DNA of 64,000 nucleotides from Hyphomicrobiales bacterium (GTDB lineage Bacteria > Pseudomonadota > Alphaproteobacteria > Rhizobiales > Rhizobiaceae): positions 124,001 to 188,000 of the forward strand of contig UEGR01000011.1 in NCBI GenBank assembly GCA_900465685.1, given 5' to 3'. Positions 1 through 8,378 of this stretch are shown here, in pieces. Under the pieces are notes generated by a model. That model was not told the origin of the DNA. It worked only from the letters and a program-made list of their open reading frames with translations, and searched no databases. The position numbers and the translations under genes are program-made. Positions within the stretch are counted from its first letter, which is position 1. Each line of letters starts with the position of its first letter.

Positions 1-692
1 AGCTCGCATCGGTTACGCTGTCCTTCAACCTGCCCGCAGGTGTATCGCTCGGCACCGCCACCGACCGCGTGACGGCGCTACGCACCGAAATCGGCATGCC
101 AGCATCCGTATCGGCACAACCGTCGGGCGCTGCACAAATCTTCGCCCAGTCAACCGGCAATATGGGTCTGCTGATCCTCGCCGCCGTTGCGACGATCTAT
201 ATCGTGCTCGGCGTTCTCTATGAAAGCTTTGCGCACCCGCTGACTATTCTCTCCGGCCTGCCTTCAGCAGCCTTCGGTGCGCTGATCACGCTGCAGCTAT
301 CGGGTTTCGACCTGTCGATCATTGCGCTGATTGGGTTGCTGATGCTGATCGGTATCGTCAAGAAAAATGCGATCATGATGGTCGACGTGGCGCTGTTTCT
401 GAAACGCGATGAAAACCATGCGCCGGAAGAGGCTATCCATCAGGCTGCCATTCGCCGCTTCCGTCCGATCATGATGACGACATTCTGTGCGCTTCTCGCA
501 GCTGTTCCTGTTGCCCTTGGCAGTGGCCAGGGATCAGAACTGCGCCAGCCGCTCGGCGTAGCAGTGGTGGGCGGTCTTCTGCTCAGTCAGGTGCTGACAC
601 TGTTCATCACACCGGTGATCTTTGTCGAGATCGACCGTCTGGCCAGCGCCCGCTGGTTCCGCAGGCGGAAAGTCGAGCCTCATACGGCTTGA
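1..692 (+). CDS. RND multidrug efflux permease, C-terminal part
   Basis: The window opens inside this gene; the frame is open from base 3 and stops at 690-692, leaving about 229 residues. What remains is the C-terminal membrane half of a hydrophobe/amphiphile efflux (HAE1, AcrB-like) permease, the inner-membrane proton-driven pump of a tripartite exporter. Family marks are LYESFAHPLTILSGLPSA, GIVKKNAIMMVD and RRFRPIMMTT, followed by the last hydrophobic helices and a basic tail (RWFRRRK). A strong hairpin follows the stop, so it is the last gene of its operon. The substrate cannot be told from this part. Confidence 0.93.
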   Translation, partial: LASVTLSFNLPAGVSLGTATDRVTALRTEIGMPASVSAQPSGAAQIFAQSTGNMGLLILAAVATIYIVLGVLYESFAHPLTILSGLPSAAFGALITLQLSGFDLSIIALIGLLMLIGIVKKNAIMMVDVALFLKRDENHAPEEAIHQAAIRRFRPIMMTTFCALLAAVPVALGSGQGSELRQPLGVAVVGGLLLSQVLTLFITPVIFVEIDRLASARWFRRRKVEPHTA

Positions 693-708
693 TCGGCCAT
701 GCAAAAAA

Positions 709-741
709 GCCTCCCGCGTGGATATCAACCACGCGGGAGGC
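709..741. terminator. Bidirectional intrinsic terminator
   Basis: A perfect 13-bp inverted repeat (709-721 and 729-741) has a 7-nt loop, an A-run on the left and a T-rich run on the right. It lies between the convergent efflux gene and the 760-1194 gene and can serve both. Confidence 0.9.
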
Positions 742-759
742 TTTGCTTTTGTTCGGTGG

Positions 760-1194
760 TTACTTGGCTAGAACAGAAACGTCCTTGGAGGCTTTGATCT
801 CGTCAGCGGACGCACAAAAGCCCGCTTTGCTGTCGTCACTGCCTTCGGCGAGGAACAGACCAAAGCGCGCTCCGAATGCCACAAGAATGGCAGCTTCGCG
901 CAAGTCGGCCTGCTCGTCGCTAAGCTTTTTGTCGGAATCGTTGATGACGTCTTGGATCCTGTTGCGGAAGGCATCATGGTCAAGCTCATGCCCGTCGCAA
1001 ATTCGCACGATGGCTGCCTGATATGCGAGGTTGTTCAGGCTCGCAAATTGCTTCGATGAGAGAAATTCGCCCTCACCCTTGGCCAATGCATCCCATGCGG
1101 CATGAAGCCGATGATTGGACGCGTCTTCGGCAAAAGCCGTTTTTGGAAAGGTTGCGAGCAATACTGCGCCCAGCAAAAAATGATGAAATTTCAT
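760..1194 (-). CDS. Hypothetical secreted protein
   Basis: This 144-residue protein has a clear Sec signal peptide: basic start, hydrophobic residues 6-20, and a cleavage site after the Ala-Phe-Ala near residue 22. The mature part is mostly charged and probably helical, with three Cys. I recognise no family. It lies 8 bp downstream of the histidine-rich secreted protein gene on the same strand, so the two are probably co-transcribed and both act in the periplasm. No catalytic motif is visible. Confidence 0.75.
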   Translation of the reverse strand: MKFHHFLLGAVLLATFPKTAFAEDASNHRLHAAWDALAKGEGEFLSSKQFASLNNLAYQAAIVRICDGHELDHDAFRNRIQDVINDSDKKLSDEQADLREAAILVAFGARFGLFLAEGSDDSKAGFCASADEIKASKDVSVLAK

Positions 1195-1202
1195 AATATG
1201 TC

Positions 1203-1613
1203 CTAATTGCCGAACTGTGTATGGGTGGTGATGCCTGCATAATGCCCGTTTGGAAGGTAACAGGCCCGCTGCGCCGGGTAGCAGGTATTGCCGTTGCTTA
1301 AGCGATAAGGAGGCGGCGGCGCATATAATGGTTGCTGCGGCGGGGCATAAACATCGTGCGGACGGTTGCTACCATTGTCGGCAATAGCCGCAGCAACCGC
1401 CAGACCGAGAATACCCGCGGCAACGGCAGCACCTGCATGGTCATGATGGTGATGGAAATCATGATCGTGGTCATGACCAAAGGGCGGGAAATCGTGGTCG
1501 TGATGATCCCAGTGGTCGTGGCCCCAGTCATGGCCAAACGCCAGCTGCACCGGCGAGGCAAGCGCCAGCGCCACCATGCAAGCAAGCAGCTGCCTTTTAC
1601 GCCTTACGATCAT
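1203..1613 (-). CDS. Histidine-rich secreted protein
   Basis: This 136-residue protein has a signal peptide (basic residues 4-7, hydrophobic core, cleavage near residue 27). The mature N-terminus is very rich in His and Asp (residues about 28-60, with repeats of HDH and HHHH), followed by an Ala/Gly-rich hydrophobic stretch and a Pro/Tyr-rich tail with two Cys. His/Asp clusters of this kind often bind Zn, Ni or Cu, so a periplasmic metal-buffering role is possible but not shown. An AAGGA ribosome site precedes the ATG. No metal transporter or regulator gene lies next to it. Confidence 0.75.
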   Translation of the reverse strand: MIVRRKRQLLACMVALALASPVQLAFGHDWGHDHWDHHDHDFPPFGHDHDHDFHHHHDHAGAAVAAGILGLAVAAAIADNGSNRPHDVYAPPQQPLYAPPPPYRLSNGNTCYPAQRACYLPNGHYAGITTHTQFGN

Positions 1614-2245
1614 TATCGATCCTTTCTAATAAAGCGATTTATTGCAAAAACGAAAGCAGTGTCGTCCGAACCCAGCACTCCCAACACGTTGAGCGCGTTC
1701 GTGTACGAAGGGTGCCAGCGGCACCCCTACCCGTTAGTTGGCATCGAATTTTTGCAGGGGATAATTTCAACAGCGAACCTGCAAAAAGCGACTTTTATTG
1801 TCGCAAATAGAATGAAATTTCGGCAATCCAGAATTGCACTCATTGTATAAATCAACCCTATTTGCCAGCCAAATTCTTCAAATATAAGAAAAACTCGCTC
1901 CGTAGAATCCGATCACGCCGTATCTGCACTCCGAAAAATTACTTCTATTAAAGATGCTTGGATTCTGATTTTTCTGTTTTCATAGTTTATTTTTAAAATT
2001 TGAAATTTTAACAACAGCTAAAAAACAGATGACCTAAATAGATAGAAATAAACTACGAAACTCCGCTGGCAATACATTAGAATCCCCAATGTAGAGTAAT
2101 TTTGTCCCATGTTGCGTTTTTGGAGGCAAATTTGATAGATTCGAGAACAACTCGGGAGTAATACGACACAGTTTGAAGCCTGCCGACTGCATGGGAATGT
2201 CCGCATGCAGCGTTATCGGCTGATAACTGTCGCGGGTGGGGGCAC
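1614..2245. other. AT-rich intergenic region without a recognised gene
   Basis: About 630 bases separate the divergent histidine-rich protein and AraC-family genes. The right part is clearly AT-rich. The open frames here are short and have neither good ribosome sites nor recognisable products. It presumably holds both promoters; I could not assign boxes with confidence. Confidence 0.5.
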
Positions 2246-3277
2246 ATGAAGAGCGGCCATTATATATCGGCAGATATGGTCGACGAAAAAAACCGCAATG
2301 ATTTCTGGCGGGAGACATCGTCGATCATTTATGAGGTAAAACCAACCCTTGAAAACGACGAAAAGGTCATGAGTGGTTCTGTCCGCTCGCGCCTGTTCGG
2401 AAACATGGTGGTTGGCAACACGACATTCAGCAATCAGTTCTGTGATCGGACGCCGAAAATTATCGCCAGAACCGACCTTGACCTTTACCTGCTGCAACTT
2501 GTCCTAGCTGGTGATTACCGGGGGGACTTCAATGGTAGAAGCGTCGAGGTGAAGCCCGGGGATATTTTCCTCCTCGATCTGACACAGGTGATGACAAGCA
2601 AGAAGGACGCCGGCGCGCGCGTGACGCTGGCCATCCCGCGCAAGGAACTCAACAAAGCCTTTCCGGGAAAGAACCTGCACGGTTTGGTGTTGCCTTCCAA
2701 TGTTGCAACCAACAAAATCCTGTTCAACTTCATTCTCACGCTCGACCGGATCATCGATACGATCGACCAGAATGATTATCCCGAGATACAGGAATCCCTG
2801 ATGGTGCTGCTCAAAGCCGCCATCAACAGACAGGCTTTCACATTGGAAGAATATCTGGCTGTCAGCTTGCCGCTGCGCCAGCGCGTGCTCGACCATATCG
2901 ACGCGAATCTGGCCGACCCTAACCTTTCGCCAAAGACAATTATGCAGCAGTTCAAGCTGTCGCATTCACATCTTTATCGTGCATTTGAACCTGACAGCGG
3001 TGTCACCAAGCTAATCCGCAACAAACGGCTCGATCTTGCGTACCGACGCCTCATCAATGACGGCGGACGAAAGCTGAGCATGAAGGAAGTCGCTTATGCC
3101 TGCGGCTTCTCTGACCGCGCGCAATTCACCAAATTCTTCAAGGAACGGTTTGGCATTACGCCGCAGGACCTCAAGGGCTTTCCAAAGTCACCGGATCATA
3201 ACCCGGCAACCTCCTTCACGCTGCACACCTTCGTTTCCGAGCGCATTCAGCAACGCCAGCCGGAAGAACAGTCCTGA
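2246..3277 (+). CDS. AraC-family transcriptional regulator
   Basis: A 343-residue protein with a C-terminal AraC/XylS DNA-binding domain (about residues 215-315): two helix-turn-helix units, the second with the signature EVAYACGFSDRAQFTKFFKE and the ending FGITPQDLK. The N-terminal ~200 residues resemble the AraC-binding-like domain of regulators whose sensor has a beta-barrel core (GDIFLLDL near 110). A purine-rich ribosome site precedes the ATG. It ends against argO and shares a hairpin with it. Its target is unknown; the divergent secreted proteins lie 630 bp away. Confidence 0.88.
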   Translation: MKSGHYISADMVDEKNRNDFWRETSSIIYEVKPTLENDEKVMSGSVRSRLFGNMVVGNTTFSNQFCDRTPKIIARTDLDLYLLQLVLAGDYRGDFNGRSVEVKPGDIFLLDLTQVMTSKKDAGARVTLAIPRKELNKAFPGKNLHGLVLPSNVATNKILFNFILTLDRIIDTIDQNDYPEIQESLMVLLKAAINRQAFTLEEYLAVSLPLRQRVLDHIDANLADPNLSPKTIMQQFKLSHSHLYRAFEPDSGVTKLIRNKRLDLAYRRLINDGGRKLSMKEVAYACGFSDRAQFTKFFKERFGITPQDLKGFPKSPDHNPATSFTLHTFVSERIQQRQPEEQS

Positions 3278-3287
3278 CGATCTGAAA

Positions 3288-3311
3288 TGACCGGCGCTCA
3301 CGCGCCGGTCA
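3288..3311. terminator. Hairpin terminator holding the argO stop codon
   Basis: A perfect 10-bp stem (TGACCGGCGC with its complement) has a 4-nt loop at 3298-3301. The argO stop codon (3298-3300 on the minus strand) lies in the loop, and the AraC gene ends 10 bp to the left. The T-tract is weak on both sides, so it may act as a transcript-end stabiliser more than a strong terminator. Confidence 0.6.
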
Positions 3312-3906
3312 GCAGCTTCCACGCAATTGCCCACATCACAAAAGCAATCACGCCTTCCAATACACGCCAGGATGACGGTCTGGCGAAGACGGGGCGCAAC
3401 CAGCGCGCACCAAAGCCCAACGAAAAGAAAAAGACAAACGAAGCGGTGATCGCGCCCAAAGCGAACGAGTTTTCAAGACCCGGAAACTGGGTGGATATGG
3501 TGCCGAGCAGAACGACCGTATCCAGATAGACATGCGGATTGAGCCATGTGAGAGCGAGGCAGGTAGCAATAACCTTCCATAAGCCCGTCGCGCCTCCATT
3601 GCCGGTCGAAAGCGCTGTGGACGAGGTGATTGCCGAATAAAGGCTCCGCGCACCGTACCAGATCAGGAAGGCAGCGCCGCCATAACGCATGATCGGGTCA
3701 ATGGCGGGCAGCGCCGCCGCGATCTTCTGAAAACTGGTGATCCCCAGCGTGATCAACACCGCATCCGACACAGCGCAGACAAGACTCACCGCGAAAACAT
3801 GCTCGTCGCGCAATCCCTGACGCAGAACGAAAGCGTTCTGCGCGCCGATGGCTACAATCAGGCTGAGGCCCATGGTCAGGCCCGTCAGATAAACGGAAAA
3901 ATTCAT
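3298..3906 (-). CDS. argO: LysE/ArgO-family amino acid exporter
   Basis: A 202-residue inner-membrane protein of the LysE superfamily, which exports basic amino acids (arginine/lysine) using the proton gradient. It has about six hydrophobic segments and the family N-terminus with GAQNAFVLRQGL (residues 21-32), a mid-protein GGAAFLIWYG, and LTWLNPHVYLD, the conserved Asn-Pro motif. The length matches the family. It is divergent from an ArgP/LysG-type LysR regulator at 4037, the classic arrangement in which the regulator senses excess basic amino acid and activates the exporter. lysE would be an equally good name. Confidence 0.9.
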   Translation of the reverse strand: MNFSVYLTGLTMGLSLIVAIGAQNAFVLRQGLRDEHVFAVSLVCAVSDAVLITLGITSFQKIAAALPAIDPIMRYGGAAFLIWYGARSLYSAITSSTALSTGNGGATGLWKVIATCLALTWLNPHVYLDTVVLLGTISTQFPGLENSFALGAITASFVFFFSLGFGARWLRPVFARPSSWRVLEGVIAFVMWAIAWKLLTGA

Positions 3907-4036
3907 TTCAGCTCGCTGTGAAGCATGGCTCAGCCCCGCTGAACACCACGCAATTCGGAATGGTTGGTAGAGCTTGGATATACGCCTCGTTTGGATTATT
4001 ATAGTTAAAGATGCTAATCCAAATTAAGATAAACTA

Positions 4037-4945
4037 ATGATCGATTATTCCGCACTGCGCGCCGTGGCCATGGTCGTACAAACCGGCAGTTTCGAGAAAG
4101 CGGCCCGCGCCCTGAATGTCACGCCATCGGCCATATCCCAGCGGGTCAAACATCTGGAAGAGCGGCTCGGCACGGTGCTCATTTCGCGCGGCACGCCTTG
4201 TAACGCAACCGAAAAAGGCGACTGGCTCTGCCGTCACATCGAACAGGTGGGTATGCTGGAACGCGAATTGCTTGAAGAGCTGCCAGCCCTTGCCGGTGCG
4301 GACGATCTCAAACAACGCGTCACGCTGAATATCGCCACAAATGCGGACAGTCTCGGCACCTGGTTTCTGAAAGCCATCTCGGCCTTTAGCAAGGAGTCTG
4401 ATCACCTGCTGAACATTGCCGTGGACGATCAGGACCACACAGCCGAATGGCTTCAGCGCGGGCGGGTTTTGGCGGCGGTGACGTCTCATGCCAAGCTGGT
4501 GCAAGGCTGTCGGACCGTTCCGCTCGGTACACTGCGATACCATGCGACGGCATCGCCGGACTTTATTGAGCGATACTTCGAGAACGGCGTGACAAGCGAA
4601 GCGCTAGCCACCGCTCCTGCTCTGACCTTCAACCAGAAAGACCGGCTACAGGACCGCTGGATCAAGGAAAACCTGAAGGTGGACATCAATTGTCCGACCC
4701 ACTGGTTGCCCTCCACCCAAGGGTTTGTCGAAGCGAGCCTTGACGGCATGGGCTGGGGCGTGAACCCCGTCGTGCTGGTGAAGGACCACCTTGCATCCGG
4801 TAAGCTGGTCGAGCTTGTACCCGGCACACCGCTCGACGTGCCGCTCTATTGGCAGGTCAATCGTCTCGCGGCAGACCGGCTGTCGGATTTAACGCAGCAG
4901 GTTGTTGCGACAGCGCGGCGCGAGCTGCTGCAGAACGCCACCTGA
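4037..4945 (+). CDS. argP: LysR-type regulator, ArgP/LysG family
   Basis: A 302-residue LysR-type regulator. The N-terminal winged helix-turn-helix (residues 1-60) carries GSFEKAARALNVTPSAISQR, and the substrate-binding domain fills residues 90-300. The start MIDYSALRAVAMVVQTGSFE and the overall length are those of ArgP (IciA)/LysG. Position and orientation, divergent from argO across a 130-bp AT-rich gap, support control of that exporter by lysine/arginine. No strong ribosome site precedes the ATG, which is common for autoregulated LysR genes. Assignment to ArgP is by similarity and context. Confidence 0.88.
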   Translation: MIDYSALRAVAMVVQTGSFEKAARALNVTPSAISQRVKHLEERLGTVLISRGTPCNATEKGDWLCRHIEQVGMLERELLEELPALAGADDLKQRVTLNIATNADSLGTWFLKAISAFSKESDHLLNIAVDDQDHTAEWLQRGRVLAAVTSHAKLVQGCRTVPLGTLRYHATASPDFIERYFENGVTSEALATAPALTFNQKDRLQDRWIKENLKVDINCPTHWLPSTQGFVEASLDGMGWGVNPVVLVKDHLASGKLVELVPGTPLDVPLYWQVNRLAADRLSDLTQQVVATARRELLQNAT

Positions 4946-5022
4946 TCAGTCATTTAAACACCCGCGCTTCGATCACCATCAGTTTTATTGAACGTGAGCG
5001 GAGATTGAGCGAATGCTATTTT

Positions 5023-5106
5023 ATGAAAATCCTGGCTCTCATAGCGGCTGCGGTCGTCCTTCTGCTACTCGGCTGCTATTTGCAGACGCACTTTGCCGTG
5101 CCGTGA
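5023..5106 (+). CDS. Possible 27-residue membrane peptide
   Basis: An ATG at 5023 opens a 27-residue peptide that is almost entirely one hydrophobic helix (LALIAAAVVLLLLGCYLQ) with a single Lys at position 2, typical of a single-pass micro-protein or a lipoprotein-like leader. A purine-rich GGAG lies upstream but at a long spacing, which lowers confidence. It follows argP by 77 bp and converges on the 56-residue gene. Conservation in related genomes would decide it. Confidence 0.4.
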   Translation: MKILALIAAAVVLLLLGCYLQTHFAVP

Positions 5107-5129
5107 AAAAGACGTGAGCCAATGAAAAA

Positions 5130-5150
5130 GGCAGGATCAATGATCCTGCC
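5130..5150 (-). terminator. Terminator overlapping the end of the 56-residue gene
   Basis: GGCAGGATCA and TGATCCTGCC are perfect inverted repeats around one base. On the minus strand the stem is followed directly by TTTTT, the form of an intrinsic terminator. The stop codon of the minus-strand gene lies inside the stem. Confidence 0.75.
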
Positions 5151-5307
5151 CCGTTTGCGCTACGCCTGCCGCCTCCTCGCACACCCTGACATGTTCTGCC
5201 AGAGCTTCGAGAGGTAGAAAGGCGCTTACCGTACAGATATCGCGCTTCTGAAACTTAGGCAGTTCCTGAAGCTCTTTCAGACGGATAAGAAGTGTGCCGC
5301 GGTTCAT
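5137..5307 (-). CDS. Small hypothetical protein, 56 residues
   Basis: A short gene read on the minus strand from an ATG at 5307 to a TGA at 5137. It has a strong ribosome site, GGAGGG, at good spacing, and its own intrinsic terminator. The product is soluble and helical (starting MNRGTLLIRLKELQELPKFQ), with Cys at 25 and 43. I know no function. Both expression signals together make it a better candidate than most frames of this size. It lies about 90 bp downstream of minE on the same strand, but the gap suggests it has its own promoter. Confidence 0.65.
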   Translation of the reverse strand: MNRGTLLIRLKELQELPKFQKRDICTVSAFLPLEALAEHVRVCEEAAGVAQTGQDH

Positions 5308-5398
5308 GGAAATATCCCTCCATTATCGCCCCCGCACATTGTATTGAGGCATATCCAGACACAAAACCTCACGGTATTGGCTGGAAGTGCTTTGAAGA

Positions 5399-5662
5399 TC
5401 AGGCTGCCCGCACCTTTTGCTTCAAGGGAAGTTCGATATCGACTTCCAATGTCGACATCTGATCTCCCCGATCCATCTTCACGCTGACCTTGTCGCGATC
5501 GATCTGGATATGCTTGGCGATAACCGCCAGAATCTCTTCCCTCAGCACCGCCACAAGATCGGAATGGCCCTCGGACGCTCGTTCATGCGCCAGCAGAACT
5601 TGCAGACGTTCGCGCGCCATCGGCGCGGAAGCCTGCTTGGTGAAGAATCGAAATAGGCTCAT
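5399..5662 (-). CDS. minE: Cell division topological specificity factor MinE
   Basis: An 87-residue MinE, the usual length. The N-terminal ~30 residues ([20 protein letters not shown]) form the membrane-binding and MinD-contact helix that triggers MinD ATP hydrolysis. Residues 35-85 form the dimerising topological specificity domain, with the conserved [12 protein letters not shown]. MinE drives the pole-to-pole oscillation that keeps MinC away from midcell. Its start overlaps the minD stop by 4 bases, so it is translated from the minC-minD-minE message. Confidence 0.97.
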   Translation of the reverse strand: MSLFRFFTKQASAPMARERLQVLLAHERASEGHSDLVAVLREEILAVIAKHIQIDRDKVSVKMDRGDQMSTLEVDIELPLKQKVRAA

Positions 5663-6474
5663 GCCGCTCTCCTTCCGAAAATTTTGCCCAGAAGGCTGCG
5701 CTTTTCGGATGGAACAGTCATCGGCACTTCTTCGCCCGCCAGACGGCGAGCTGCATCCAGATAGGCCAGAGCCGGCGCACTGCGCTGGTCGGCAAGCGTC
5801 ACTGGAGAGCCGATATTGGATGCGCGCAGCACATCCTGGCTTTCAGGGATGATGCCCAGAAGCGGGATAGACAGGATTTCAAGAACGTCTTCGACTTTCA
5901 GCATGTCGCCACGTTCGGCCCGGATCGGGTCGTAACGGGTCAGCAGAAGATGCTTTTCCACCCGTTCGCCACGTTCAGCCTTGAGAGTCTTGGCGTCGAG
6001 AAGGCCGATGATGCGGTCTGAATCGCGCACCGACGACACTTCCGGATTGGTCACCACAACGGCCATGTCGGCATGGCGCATGGCGAGGGTAGCGCCGCGC
6101 TCGATACCAGCCGGGCTGTCGCAGATGATCCAGTCGAATTCCTTCTTGAGGTCTTCGATCACACGGTCGACGCCGTCGGTCGTGAGGTTGTCCTTGTCGC
6201 GGGTCTGGGAGGCAGGCAGCAGATACAGGGTATCGAGACGCTTGTCGCGAATGAGCGCCTGAGGCAGCTTCGCATCGCCCTGAATTACATTCACCAGATC
6301 GAACACCACGCGGCGTTCGGCACCCATCACCAGATCAAGGTTACGCAAACCGACATCGAAGTCGATAACGACTGTCTTTTCGCCACGCTGCGCAAGAGCG
6401 GCGCCGATGGCTGCAGTGGATGTCGTTTTACCAACGCCACCCTTGCCGGAAGTTACAACAATTACTTTTGCCAT
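5659..6474 (-). CDS. minD: Septum site-determining ATPase MinD
   Basis: A 271-residue MinD, a ParA/MinD-type ATPase. The deviant Walker A GKGGVGKT lies at residues 10-17, followed by a switch region around [10 protein letters not shown], the Walker B strand [10 protein letters not shown] and a C-terminal amphipathic membrane-targeting helix (LLGKIFGRR). ATP-bound MinD dimers sit on the inner membrane and recruit MinC. I place the start at 6474, where CAGGAG precedes the ATG and the product has the normal length; an upstream in-frame start would add eight unrelated residues. Second gene of the minCDE operon. Confidence 0.97.
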   Translation of the reverse strand: MAKVIVVTSGKGGVGKTTSTAAIGAALAQRGEKTVVIDFDVGLRNLDLVMGAERRVVFDLVNVIQGDAKLPQALIRDKRLDTLYLLPASQTRDKDNLTTDGVDRVIEDLKKEFDWIICDSPAGIERGATLAMRHADMAVVVTNPEVSSVRDSDRIIGLLDAKTLKAERGERVEKHLLLTRYDPIRAERGDMLKVEDVLEILSIPLLGIIPESQDVLRASNIGSPVTLADQRSAPALAYLDAARRLAGEEVPMTVPSEKRSLLGKIFGRRAA

Positions 6475-6553
6475 ATTGGTCTCCTGTAGCTCCCGCACGC
6501 CTTATGAGAGTATTGCCCGCCCAACCGGGCATGATTTCTTTTCAATAAATCGA

Positions 6554-7288
6554 TCAGCCGAGCGTTTCGGCCATCATGTAATCGCCATCGAGCCACAGTT
6601 GCACCGCCTGCCCGCGCAATCTGGCTTCCATGTCTTCAGCCGTCTTGTAGAGGCCGTCGATTGCGACAAGCTCTGCTTCCATCTTGCGGCAGAAAATGCG
6701 CGCATTGGAATTGCCCGCCGTACCGGCCATCGCACGACCACGCAGCGCGCCATAGACGTGGATCGAACCGCCCGCGACCACTTCCGCACCCGAAGCAACA
6801 GAGCCAACCACCGTGACATCGCCGTCCGGGAAATAGATGGACTGGCCAGAGCGCACAGGTTCCGTCACCACCATCGACGGCACGGCCTTGACCAGTTGCA
6901 CATTGGCAGGCGCTGCCGCAGCAACCGGCTTGGAAGGCGCTGCAGGCTCGTTCACCTCGGGATTGAAATCCGCTGCCACCTGCCCGCCACGCAAGGCCGG
7001 CGGCATGCCAGGCCCGAGAAGCGAAGGACGCGCATTTTCAAAACCCGTGATCCAGACACCGCGACCTGCAAGATCTTCCAGTAGCTGAACCAGCTGCATC
7101 CGTTCGATAACCAGATTCTCAAGATCAAGCACGACCGGGCGATTCAGAAAGAACCCTGCCGAACGCGCGGCAAGATCGTCCAGCCTGTCGAGCCAGCCGT
7201 CCAACGGCAGTTCAGGAGAGAGCACCAGCGCAAGAAAGGAGCGCCCTTTCAAACGGATCGGACGGGATTGTGTTAGCACTTGATTCAT
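6554..7288 (-). CDS. minC: Septum site-determining protein MinC
   Basis: A 244-residue MinC, the FtsZ-polymerisation inhibitor. The N-terminal domain (1-110) contacts FtsZ, a Pro/Ala-rich linker follows (about 115-145), and the C-terminal beta-helix (about 150-244) has VRSGQSIYFPDGDVTVVGSV and GGSIHVYGALRGRAMAG, the MinD-binding face. It is first in the operon, with 79 bp to minD. A perfect CtrA-type box lies 42 bp upstream of the start, implying cell-cycle control. Confidence 0.97.
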   Translation of the reverse strand: MNQVLTQSRPIRLKGRSFLALVLSPELPLDGWLDRLDDLAARSAGFFLNRPVVLDLENLVIERMQLVQLLEDLAGRGVWITGFENARPSLLGPGMPPALRGGQVAADFNPEVNEPAAPSKPVAAAAPANVQLVKAVPSMVVTEPVRSGQSIYFPDGDVTVVGSVASGAEVVAGGSIHVYGALRGRAMAGTAGNSNARIFCRKMEAELVAIDGLYKTAEDMEARLRGQAVQLWLDGDYMMAETLG

Positions 7289-7329
7289 CTTGGTTAAAAA
7301 ACGGTTTACTCGATCTATATGCGGAATGG

Positions 7330-7344
7330 TTAACAGATGGTTAA
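7330..7344. promoter_or_regulatory. CtrA-type binding site upstream of minC
   Basis: The sequence TTAACAGATGGTTAA matches the full CtrA recognition form TTAA-N7-TTAA. It lies 42-56 bp before the minC start, in the promoter region. CtrA is the master cell-cycle regulator of alphaproteobacteria, and min genes have been reported among its Brucella targets. Binding here is inferred from sequence. Confidence 0.75.
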
Positions 7345-8343
7345 TTTCTGGCTGGCATCCTGCCCATGCGCGCCCTCAATAGAGGCGAAGACGCGCAAGC
7401 ATGAAGCCGGACCCGATGCTGCATGCATTCAAAGCCGTGGTGCGCTTCAAGCGCCAATCGACTCAACTGACCTGAGGGTAGCCGAAGAATAGGGCGTCAG
7501 CCGGGCTATTCGGCGTCTTCCACAGAAGAAAGCGCTTCAGATTTACGCTTAAATCCCAATCAAATCTGACGCTGCGTTAAGTCTTAAAACGTGACTGCGG
7601 TTTTTATCCAAAACCGAGGCCGCGCGCATTGCAACGGCAAAGAGACGGAACAAAGCCAACTGATTCCGGCAGATTGCTTAGTTGTATTTTCGGGGAAAAT
7701 CAGTGGTTCCTAAACAAGGAACCGCCTCGCGTTTGGGCGGGGGGCTTAGGGGCGCGAGGCGGGCGAGCTCTCAGGAGTGCACGCAGGGAAAAAATGGCGG
7801 GTAAAGACCGATTCTAAAACCAACAAAGGGTTCCAGCGTGAAAGATTGCGTGATCAAAGCAGATAATTCACCCAATTAATTGGGGTCACTGTCTGGCTAA
7901 ATATCCGAGATCACAGGGGTTTTTTAAAACCCGGCCTCAACGGCAGTTTTTTAAAGGGCCGTCTAAAATTAACCCGCTTCAGCATATCGGAAGAGAGGAA
8001 TTCAAGCTTTTGATTCCTTCGGCTGATGCGATCGCACATAATCACACCTGTTCCAAAATGGAAATGGCAATTGCAGAAAACAGCGTGACCGCGACCGAAT
8101 TTCACAGCTGCCACCCGCGCTGCATGGTCAAGACCATTCCATGCGGCCTCGCAACAATTAGGTAGTCCACAAATTATATCAAATATTAGGAAGGTCTTTT
8201 GCTGGGCAGACAGTCATGATCTTTGCATGGACTTCCGGCAACTCAGTCGAGACAAGGCCAGCCTTCCGCAGAACATATGCCATCTGCTCTATTAGCTTCA
8301 TGGATTTCAGTATTTTCTGAAATTTATAGAGTTTTGTTAGGGG
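7345..8343. other. Non-coding stretch with several hairpins
   Basis: About 1 kb without a credible protein gene. Visible structures are: a 6-bp hairpin at 7705-7723; a 10-bp GC-rich stem with arms 7722-7731 and 7753-7762; a 14-base perfect palindrome CCCAATTAATTGGG at 7871-7884; and GGGTTTT/AAAACCC at 7917-7932. The short open frames here have neither good ribosome sites nor protein-like composition. One or more further RNAs may be encoded, but I cannot define their ends. Confidence 0.5.
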
Positions 8344-8372
8344 CTTGCTTTTGGAAACTCCCTCATTATTGT
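8344..8372 (+). promoter_or_regulatory. Predicted promoter of the 8379 RNA
   Basis: CTTGCT (8344-8349) and TATTGT (8367-8372) are separated by exactly 17 bases, a housekeeping-sigma layout close to that of rhizobial sRNA promoters. It would start transcription near 8379, about 18 bases before a strong terminator. Confidence 0.5.
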
Positions 8373-8378
8373 GTGCTC

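Noticed and set aside
1332-1850. 172-residue plus-strand frame
   Set aside because: It is mostly the antisense of the histidine-rich secreted protein gene, has no ribosome site, and is rich in Met/Val/Arg as expected from an opposite-strand shadow.
7629-8114. Short frames of 62 and 67 residues in the gap after minC
   Set aside because: No good ribosome site, biased composition, and they run through RNA-like hairpins.
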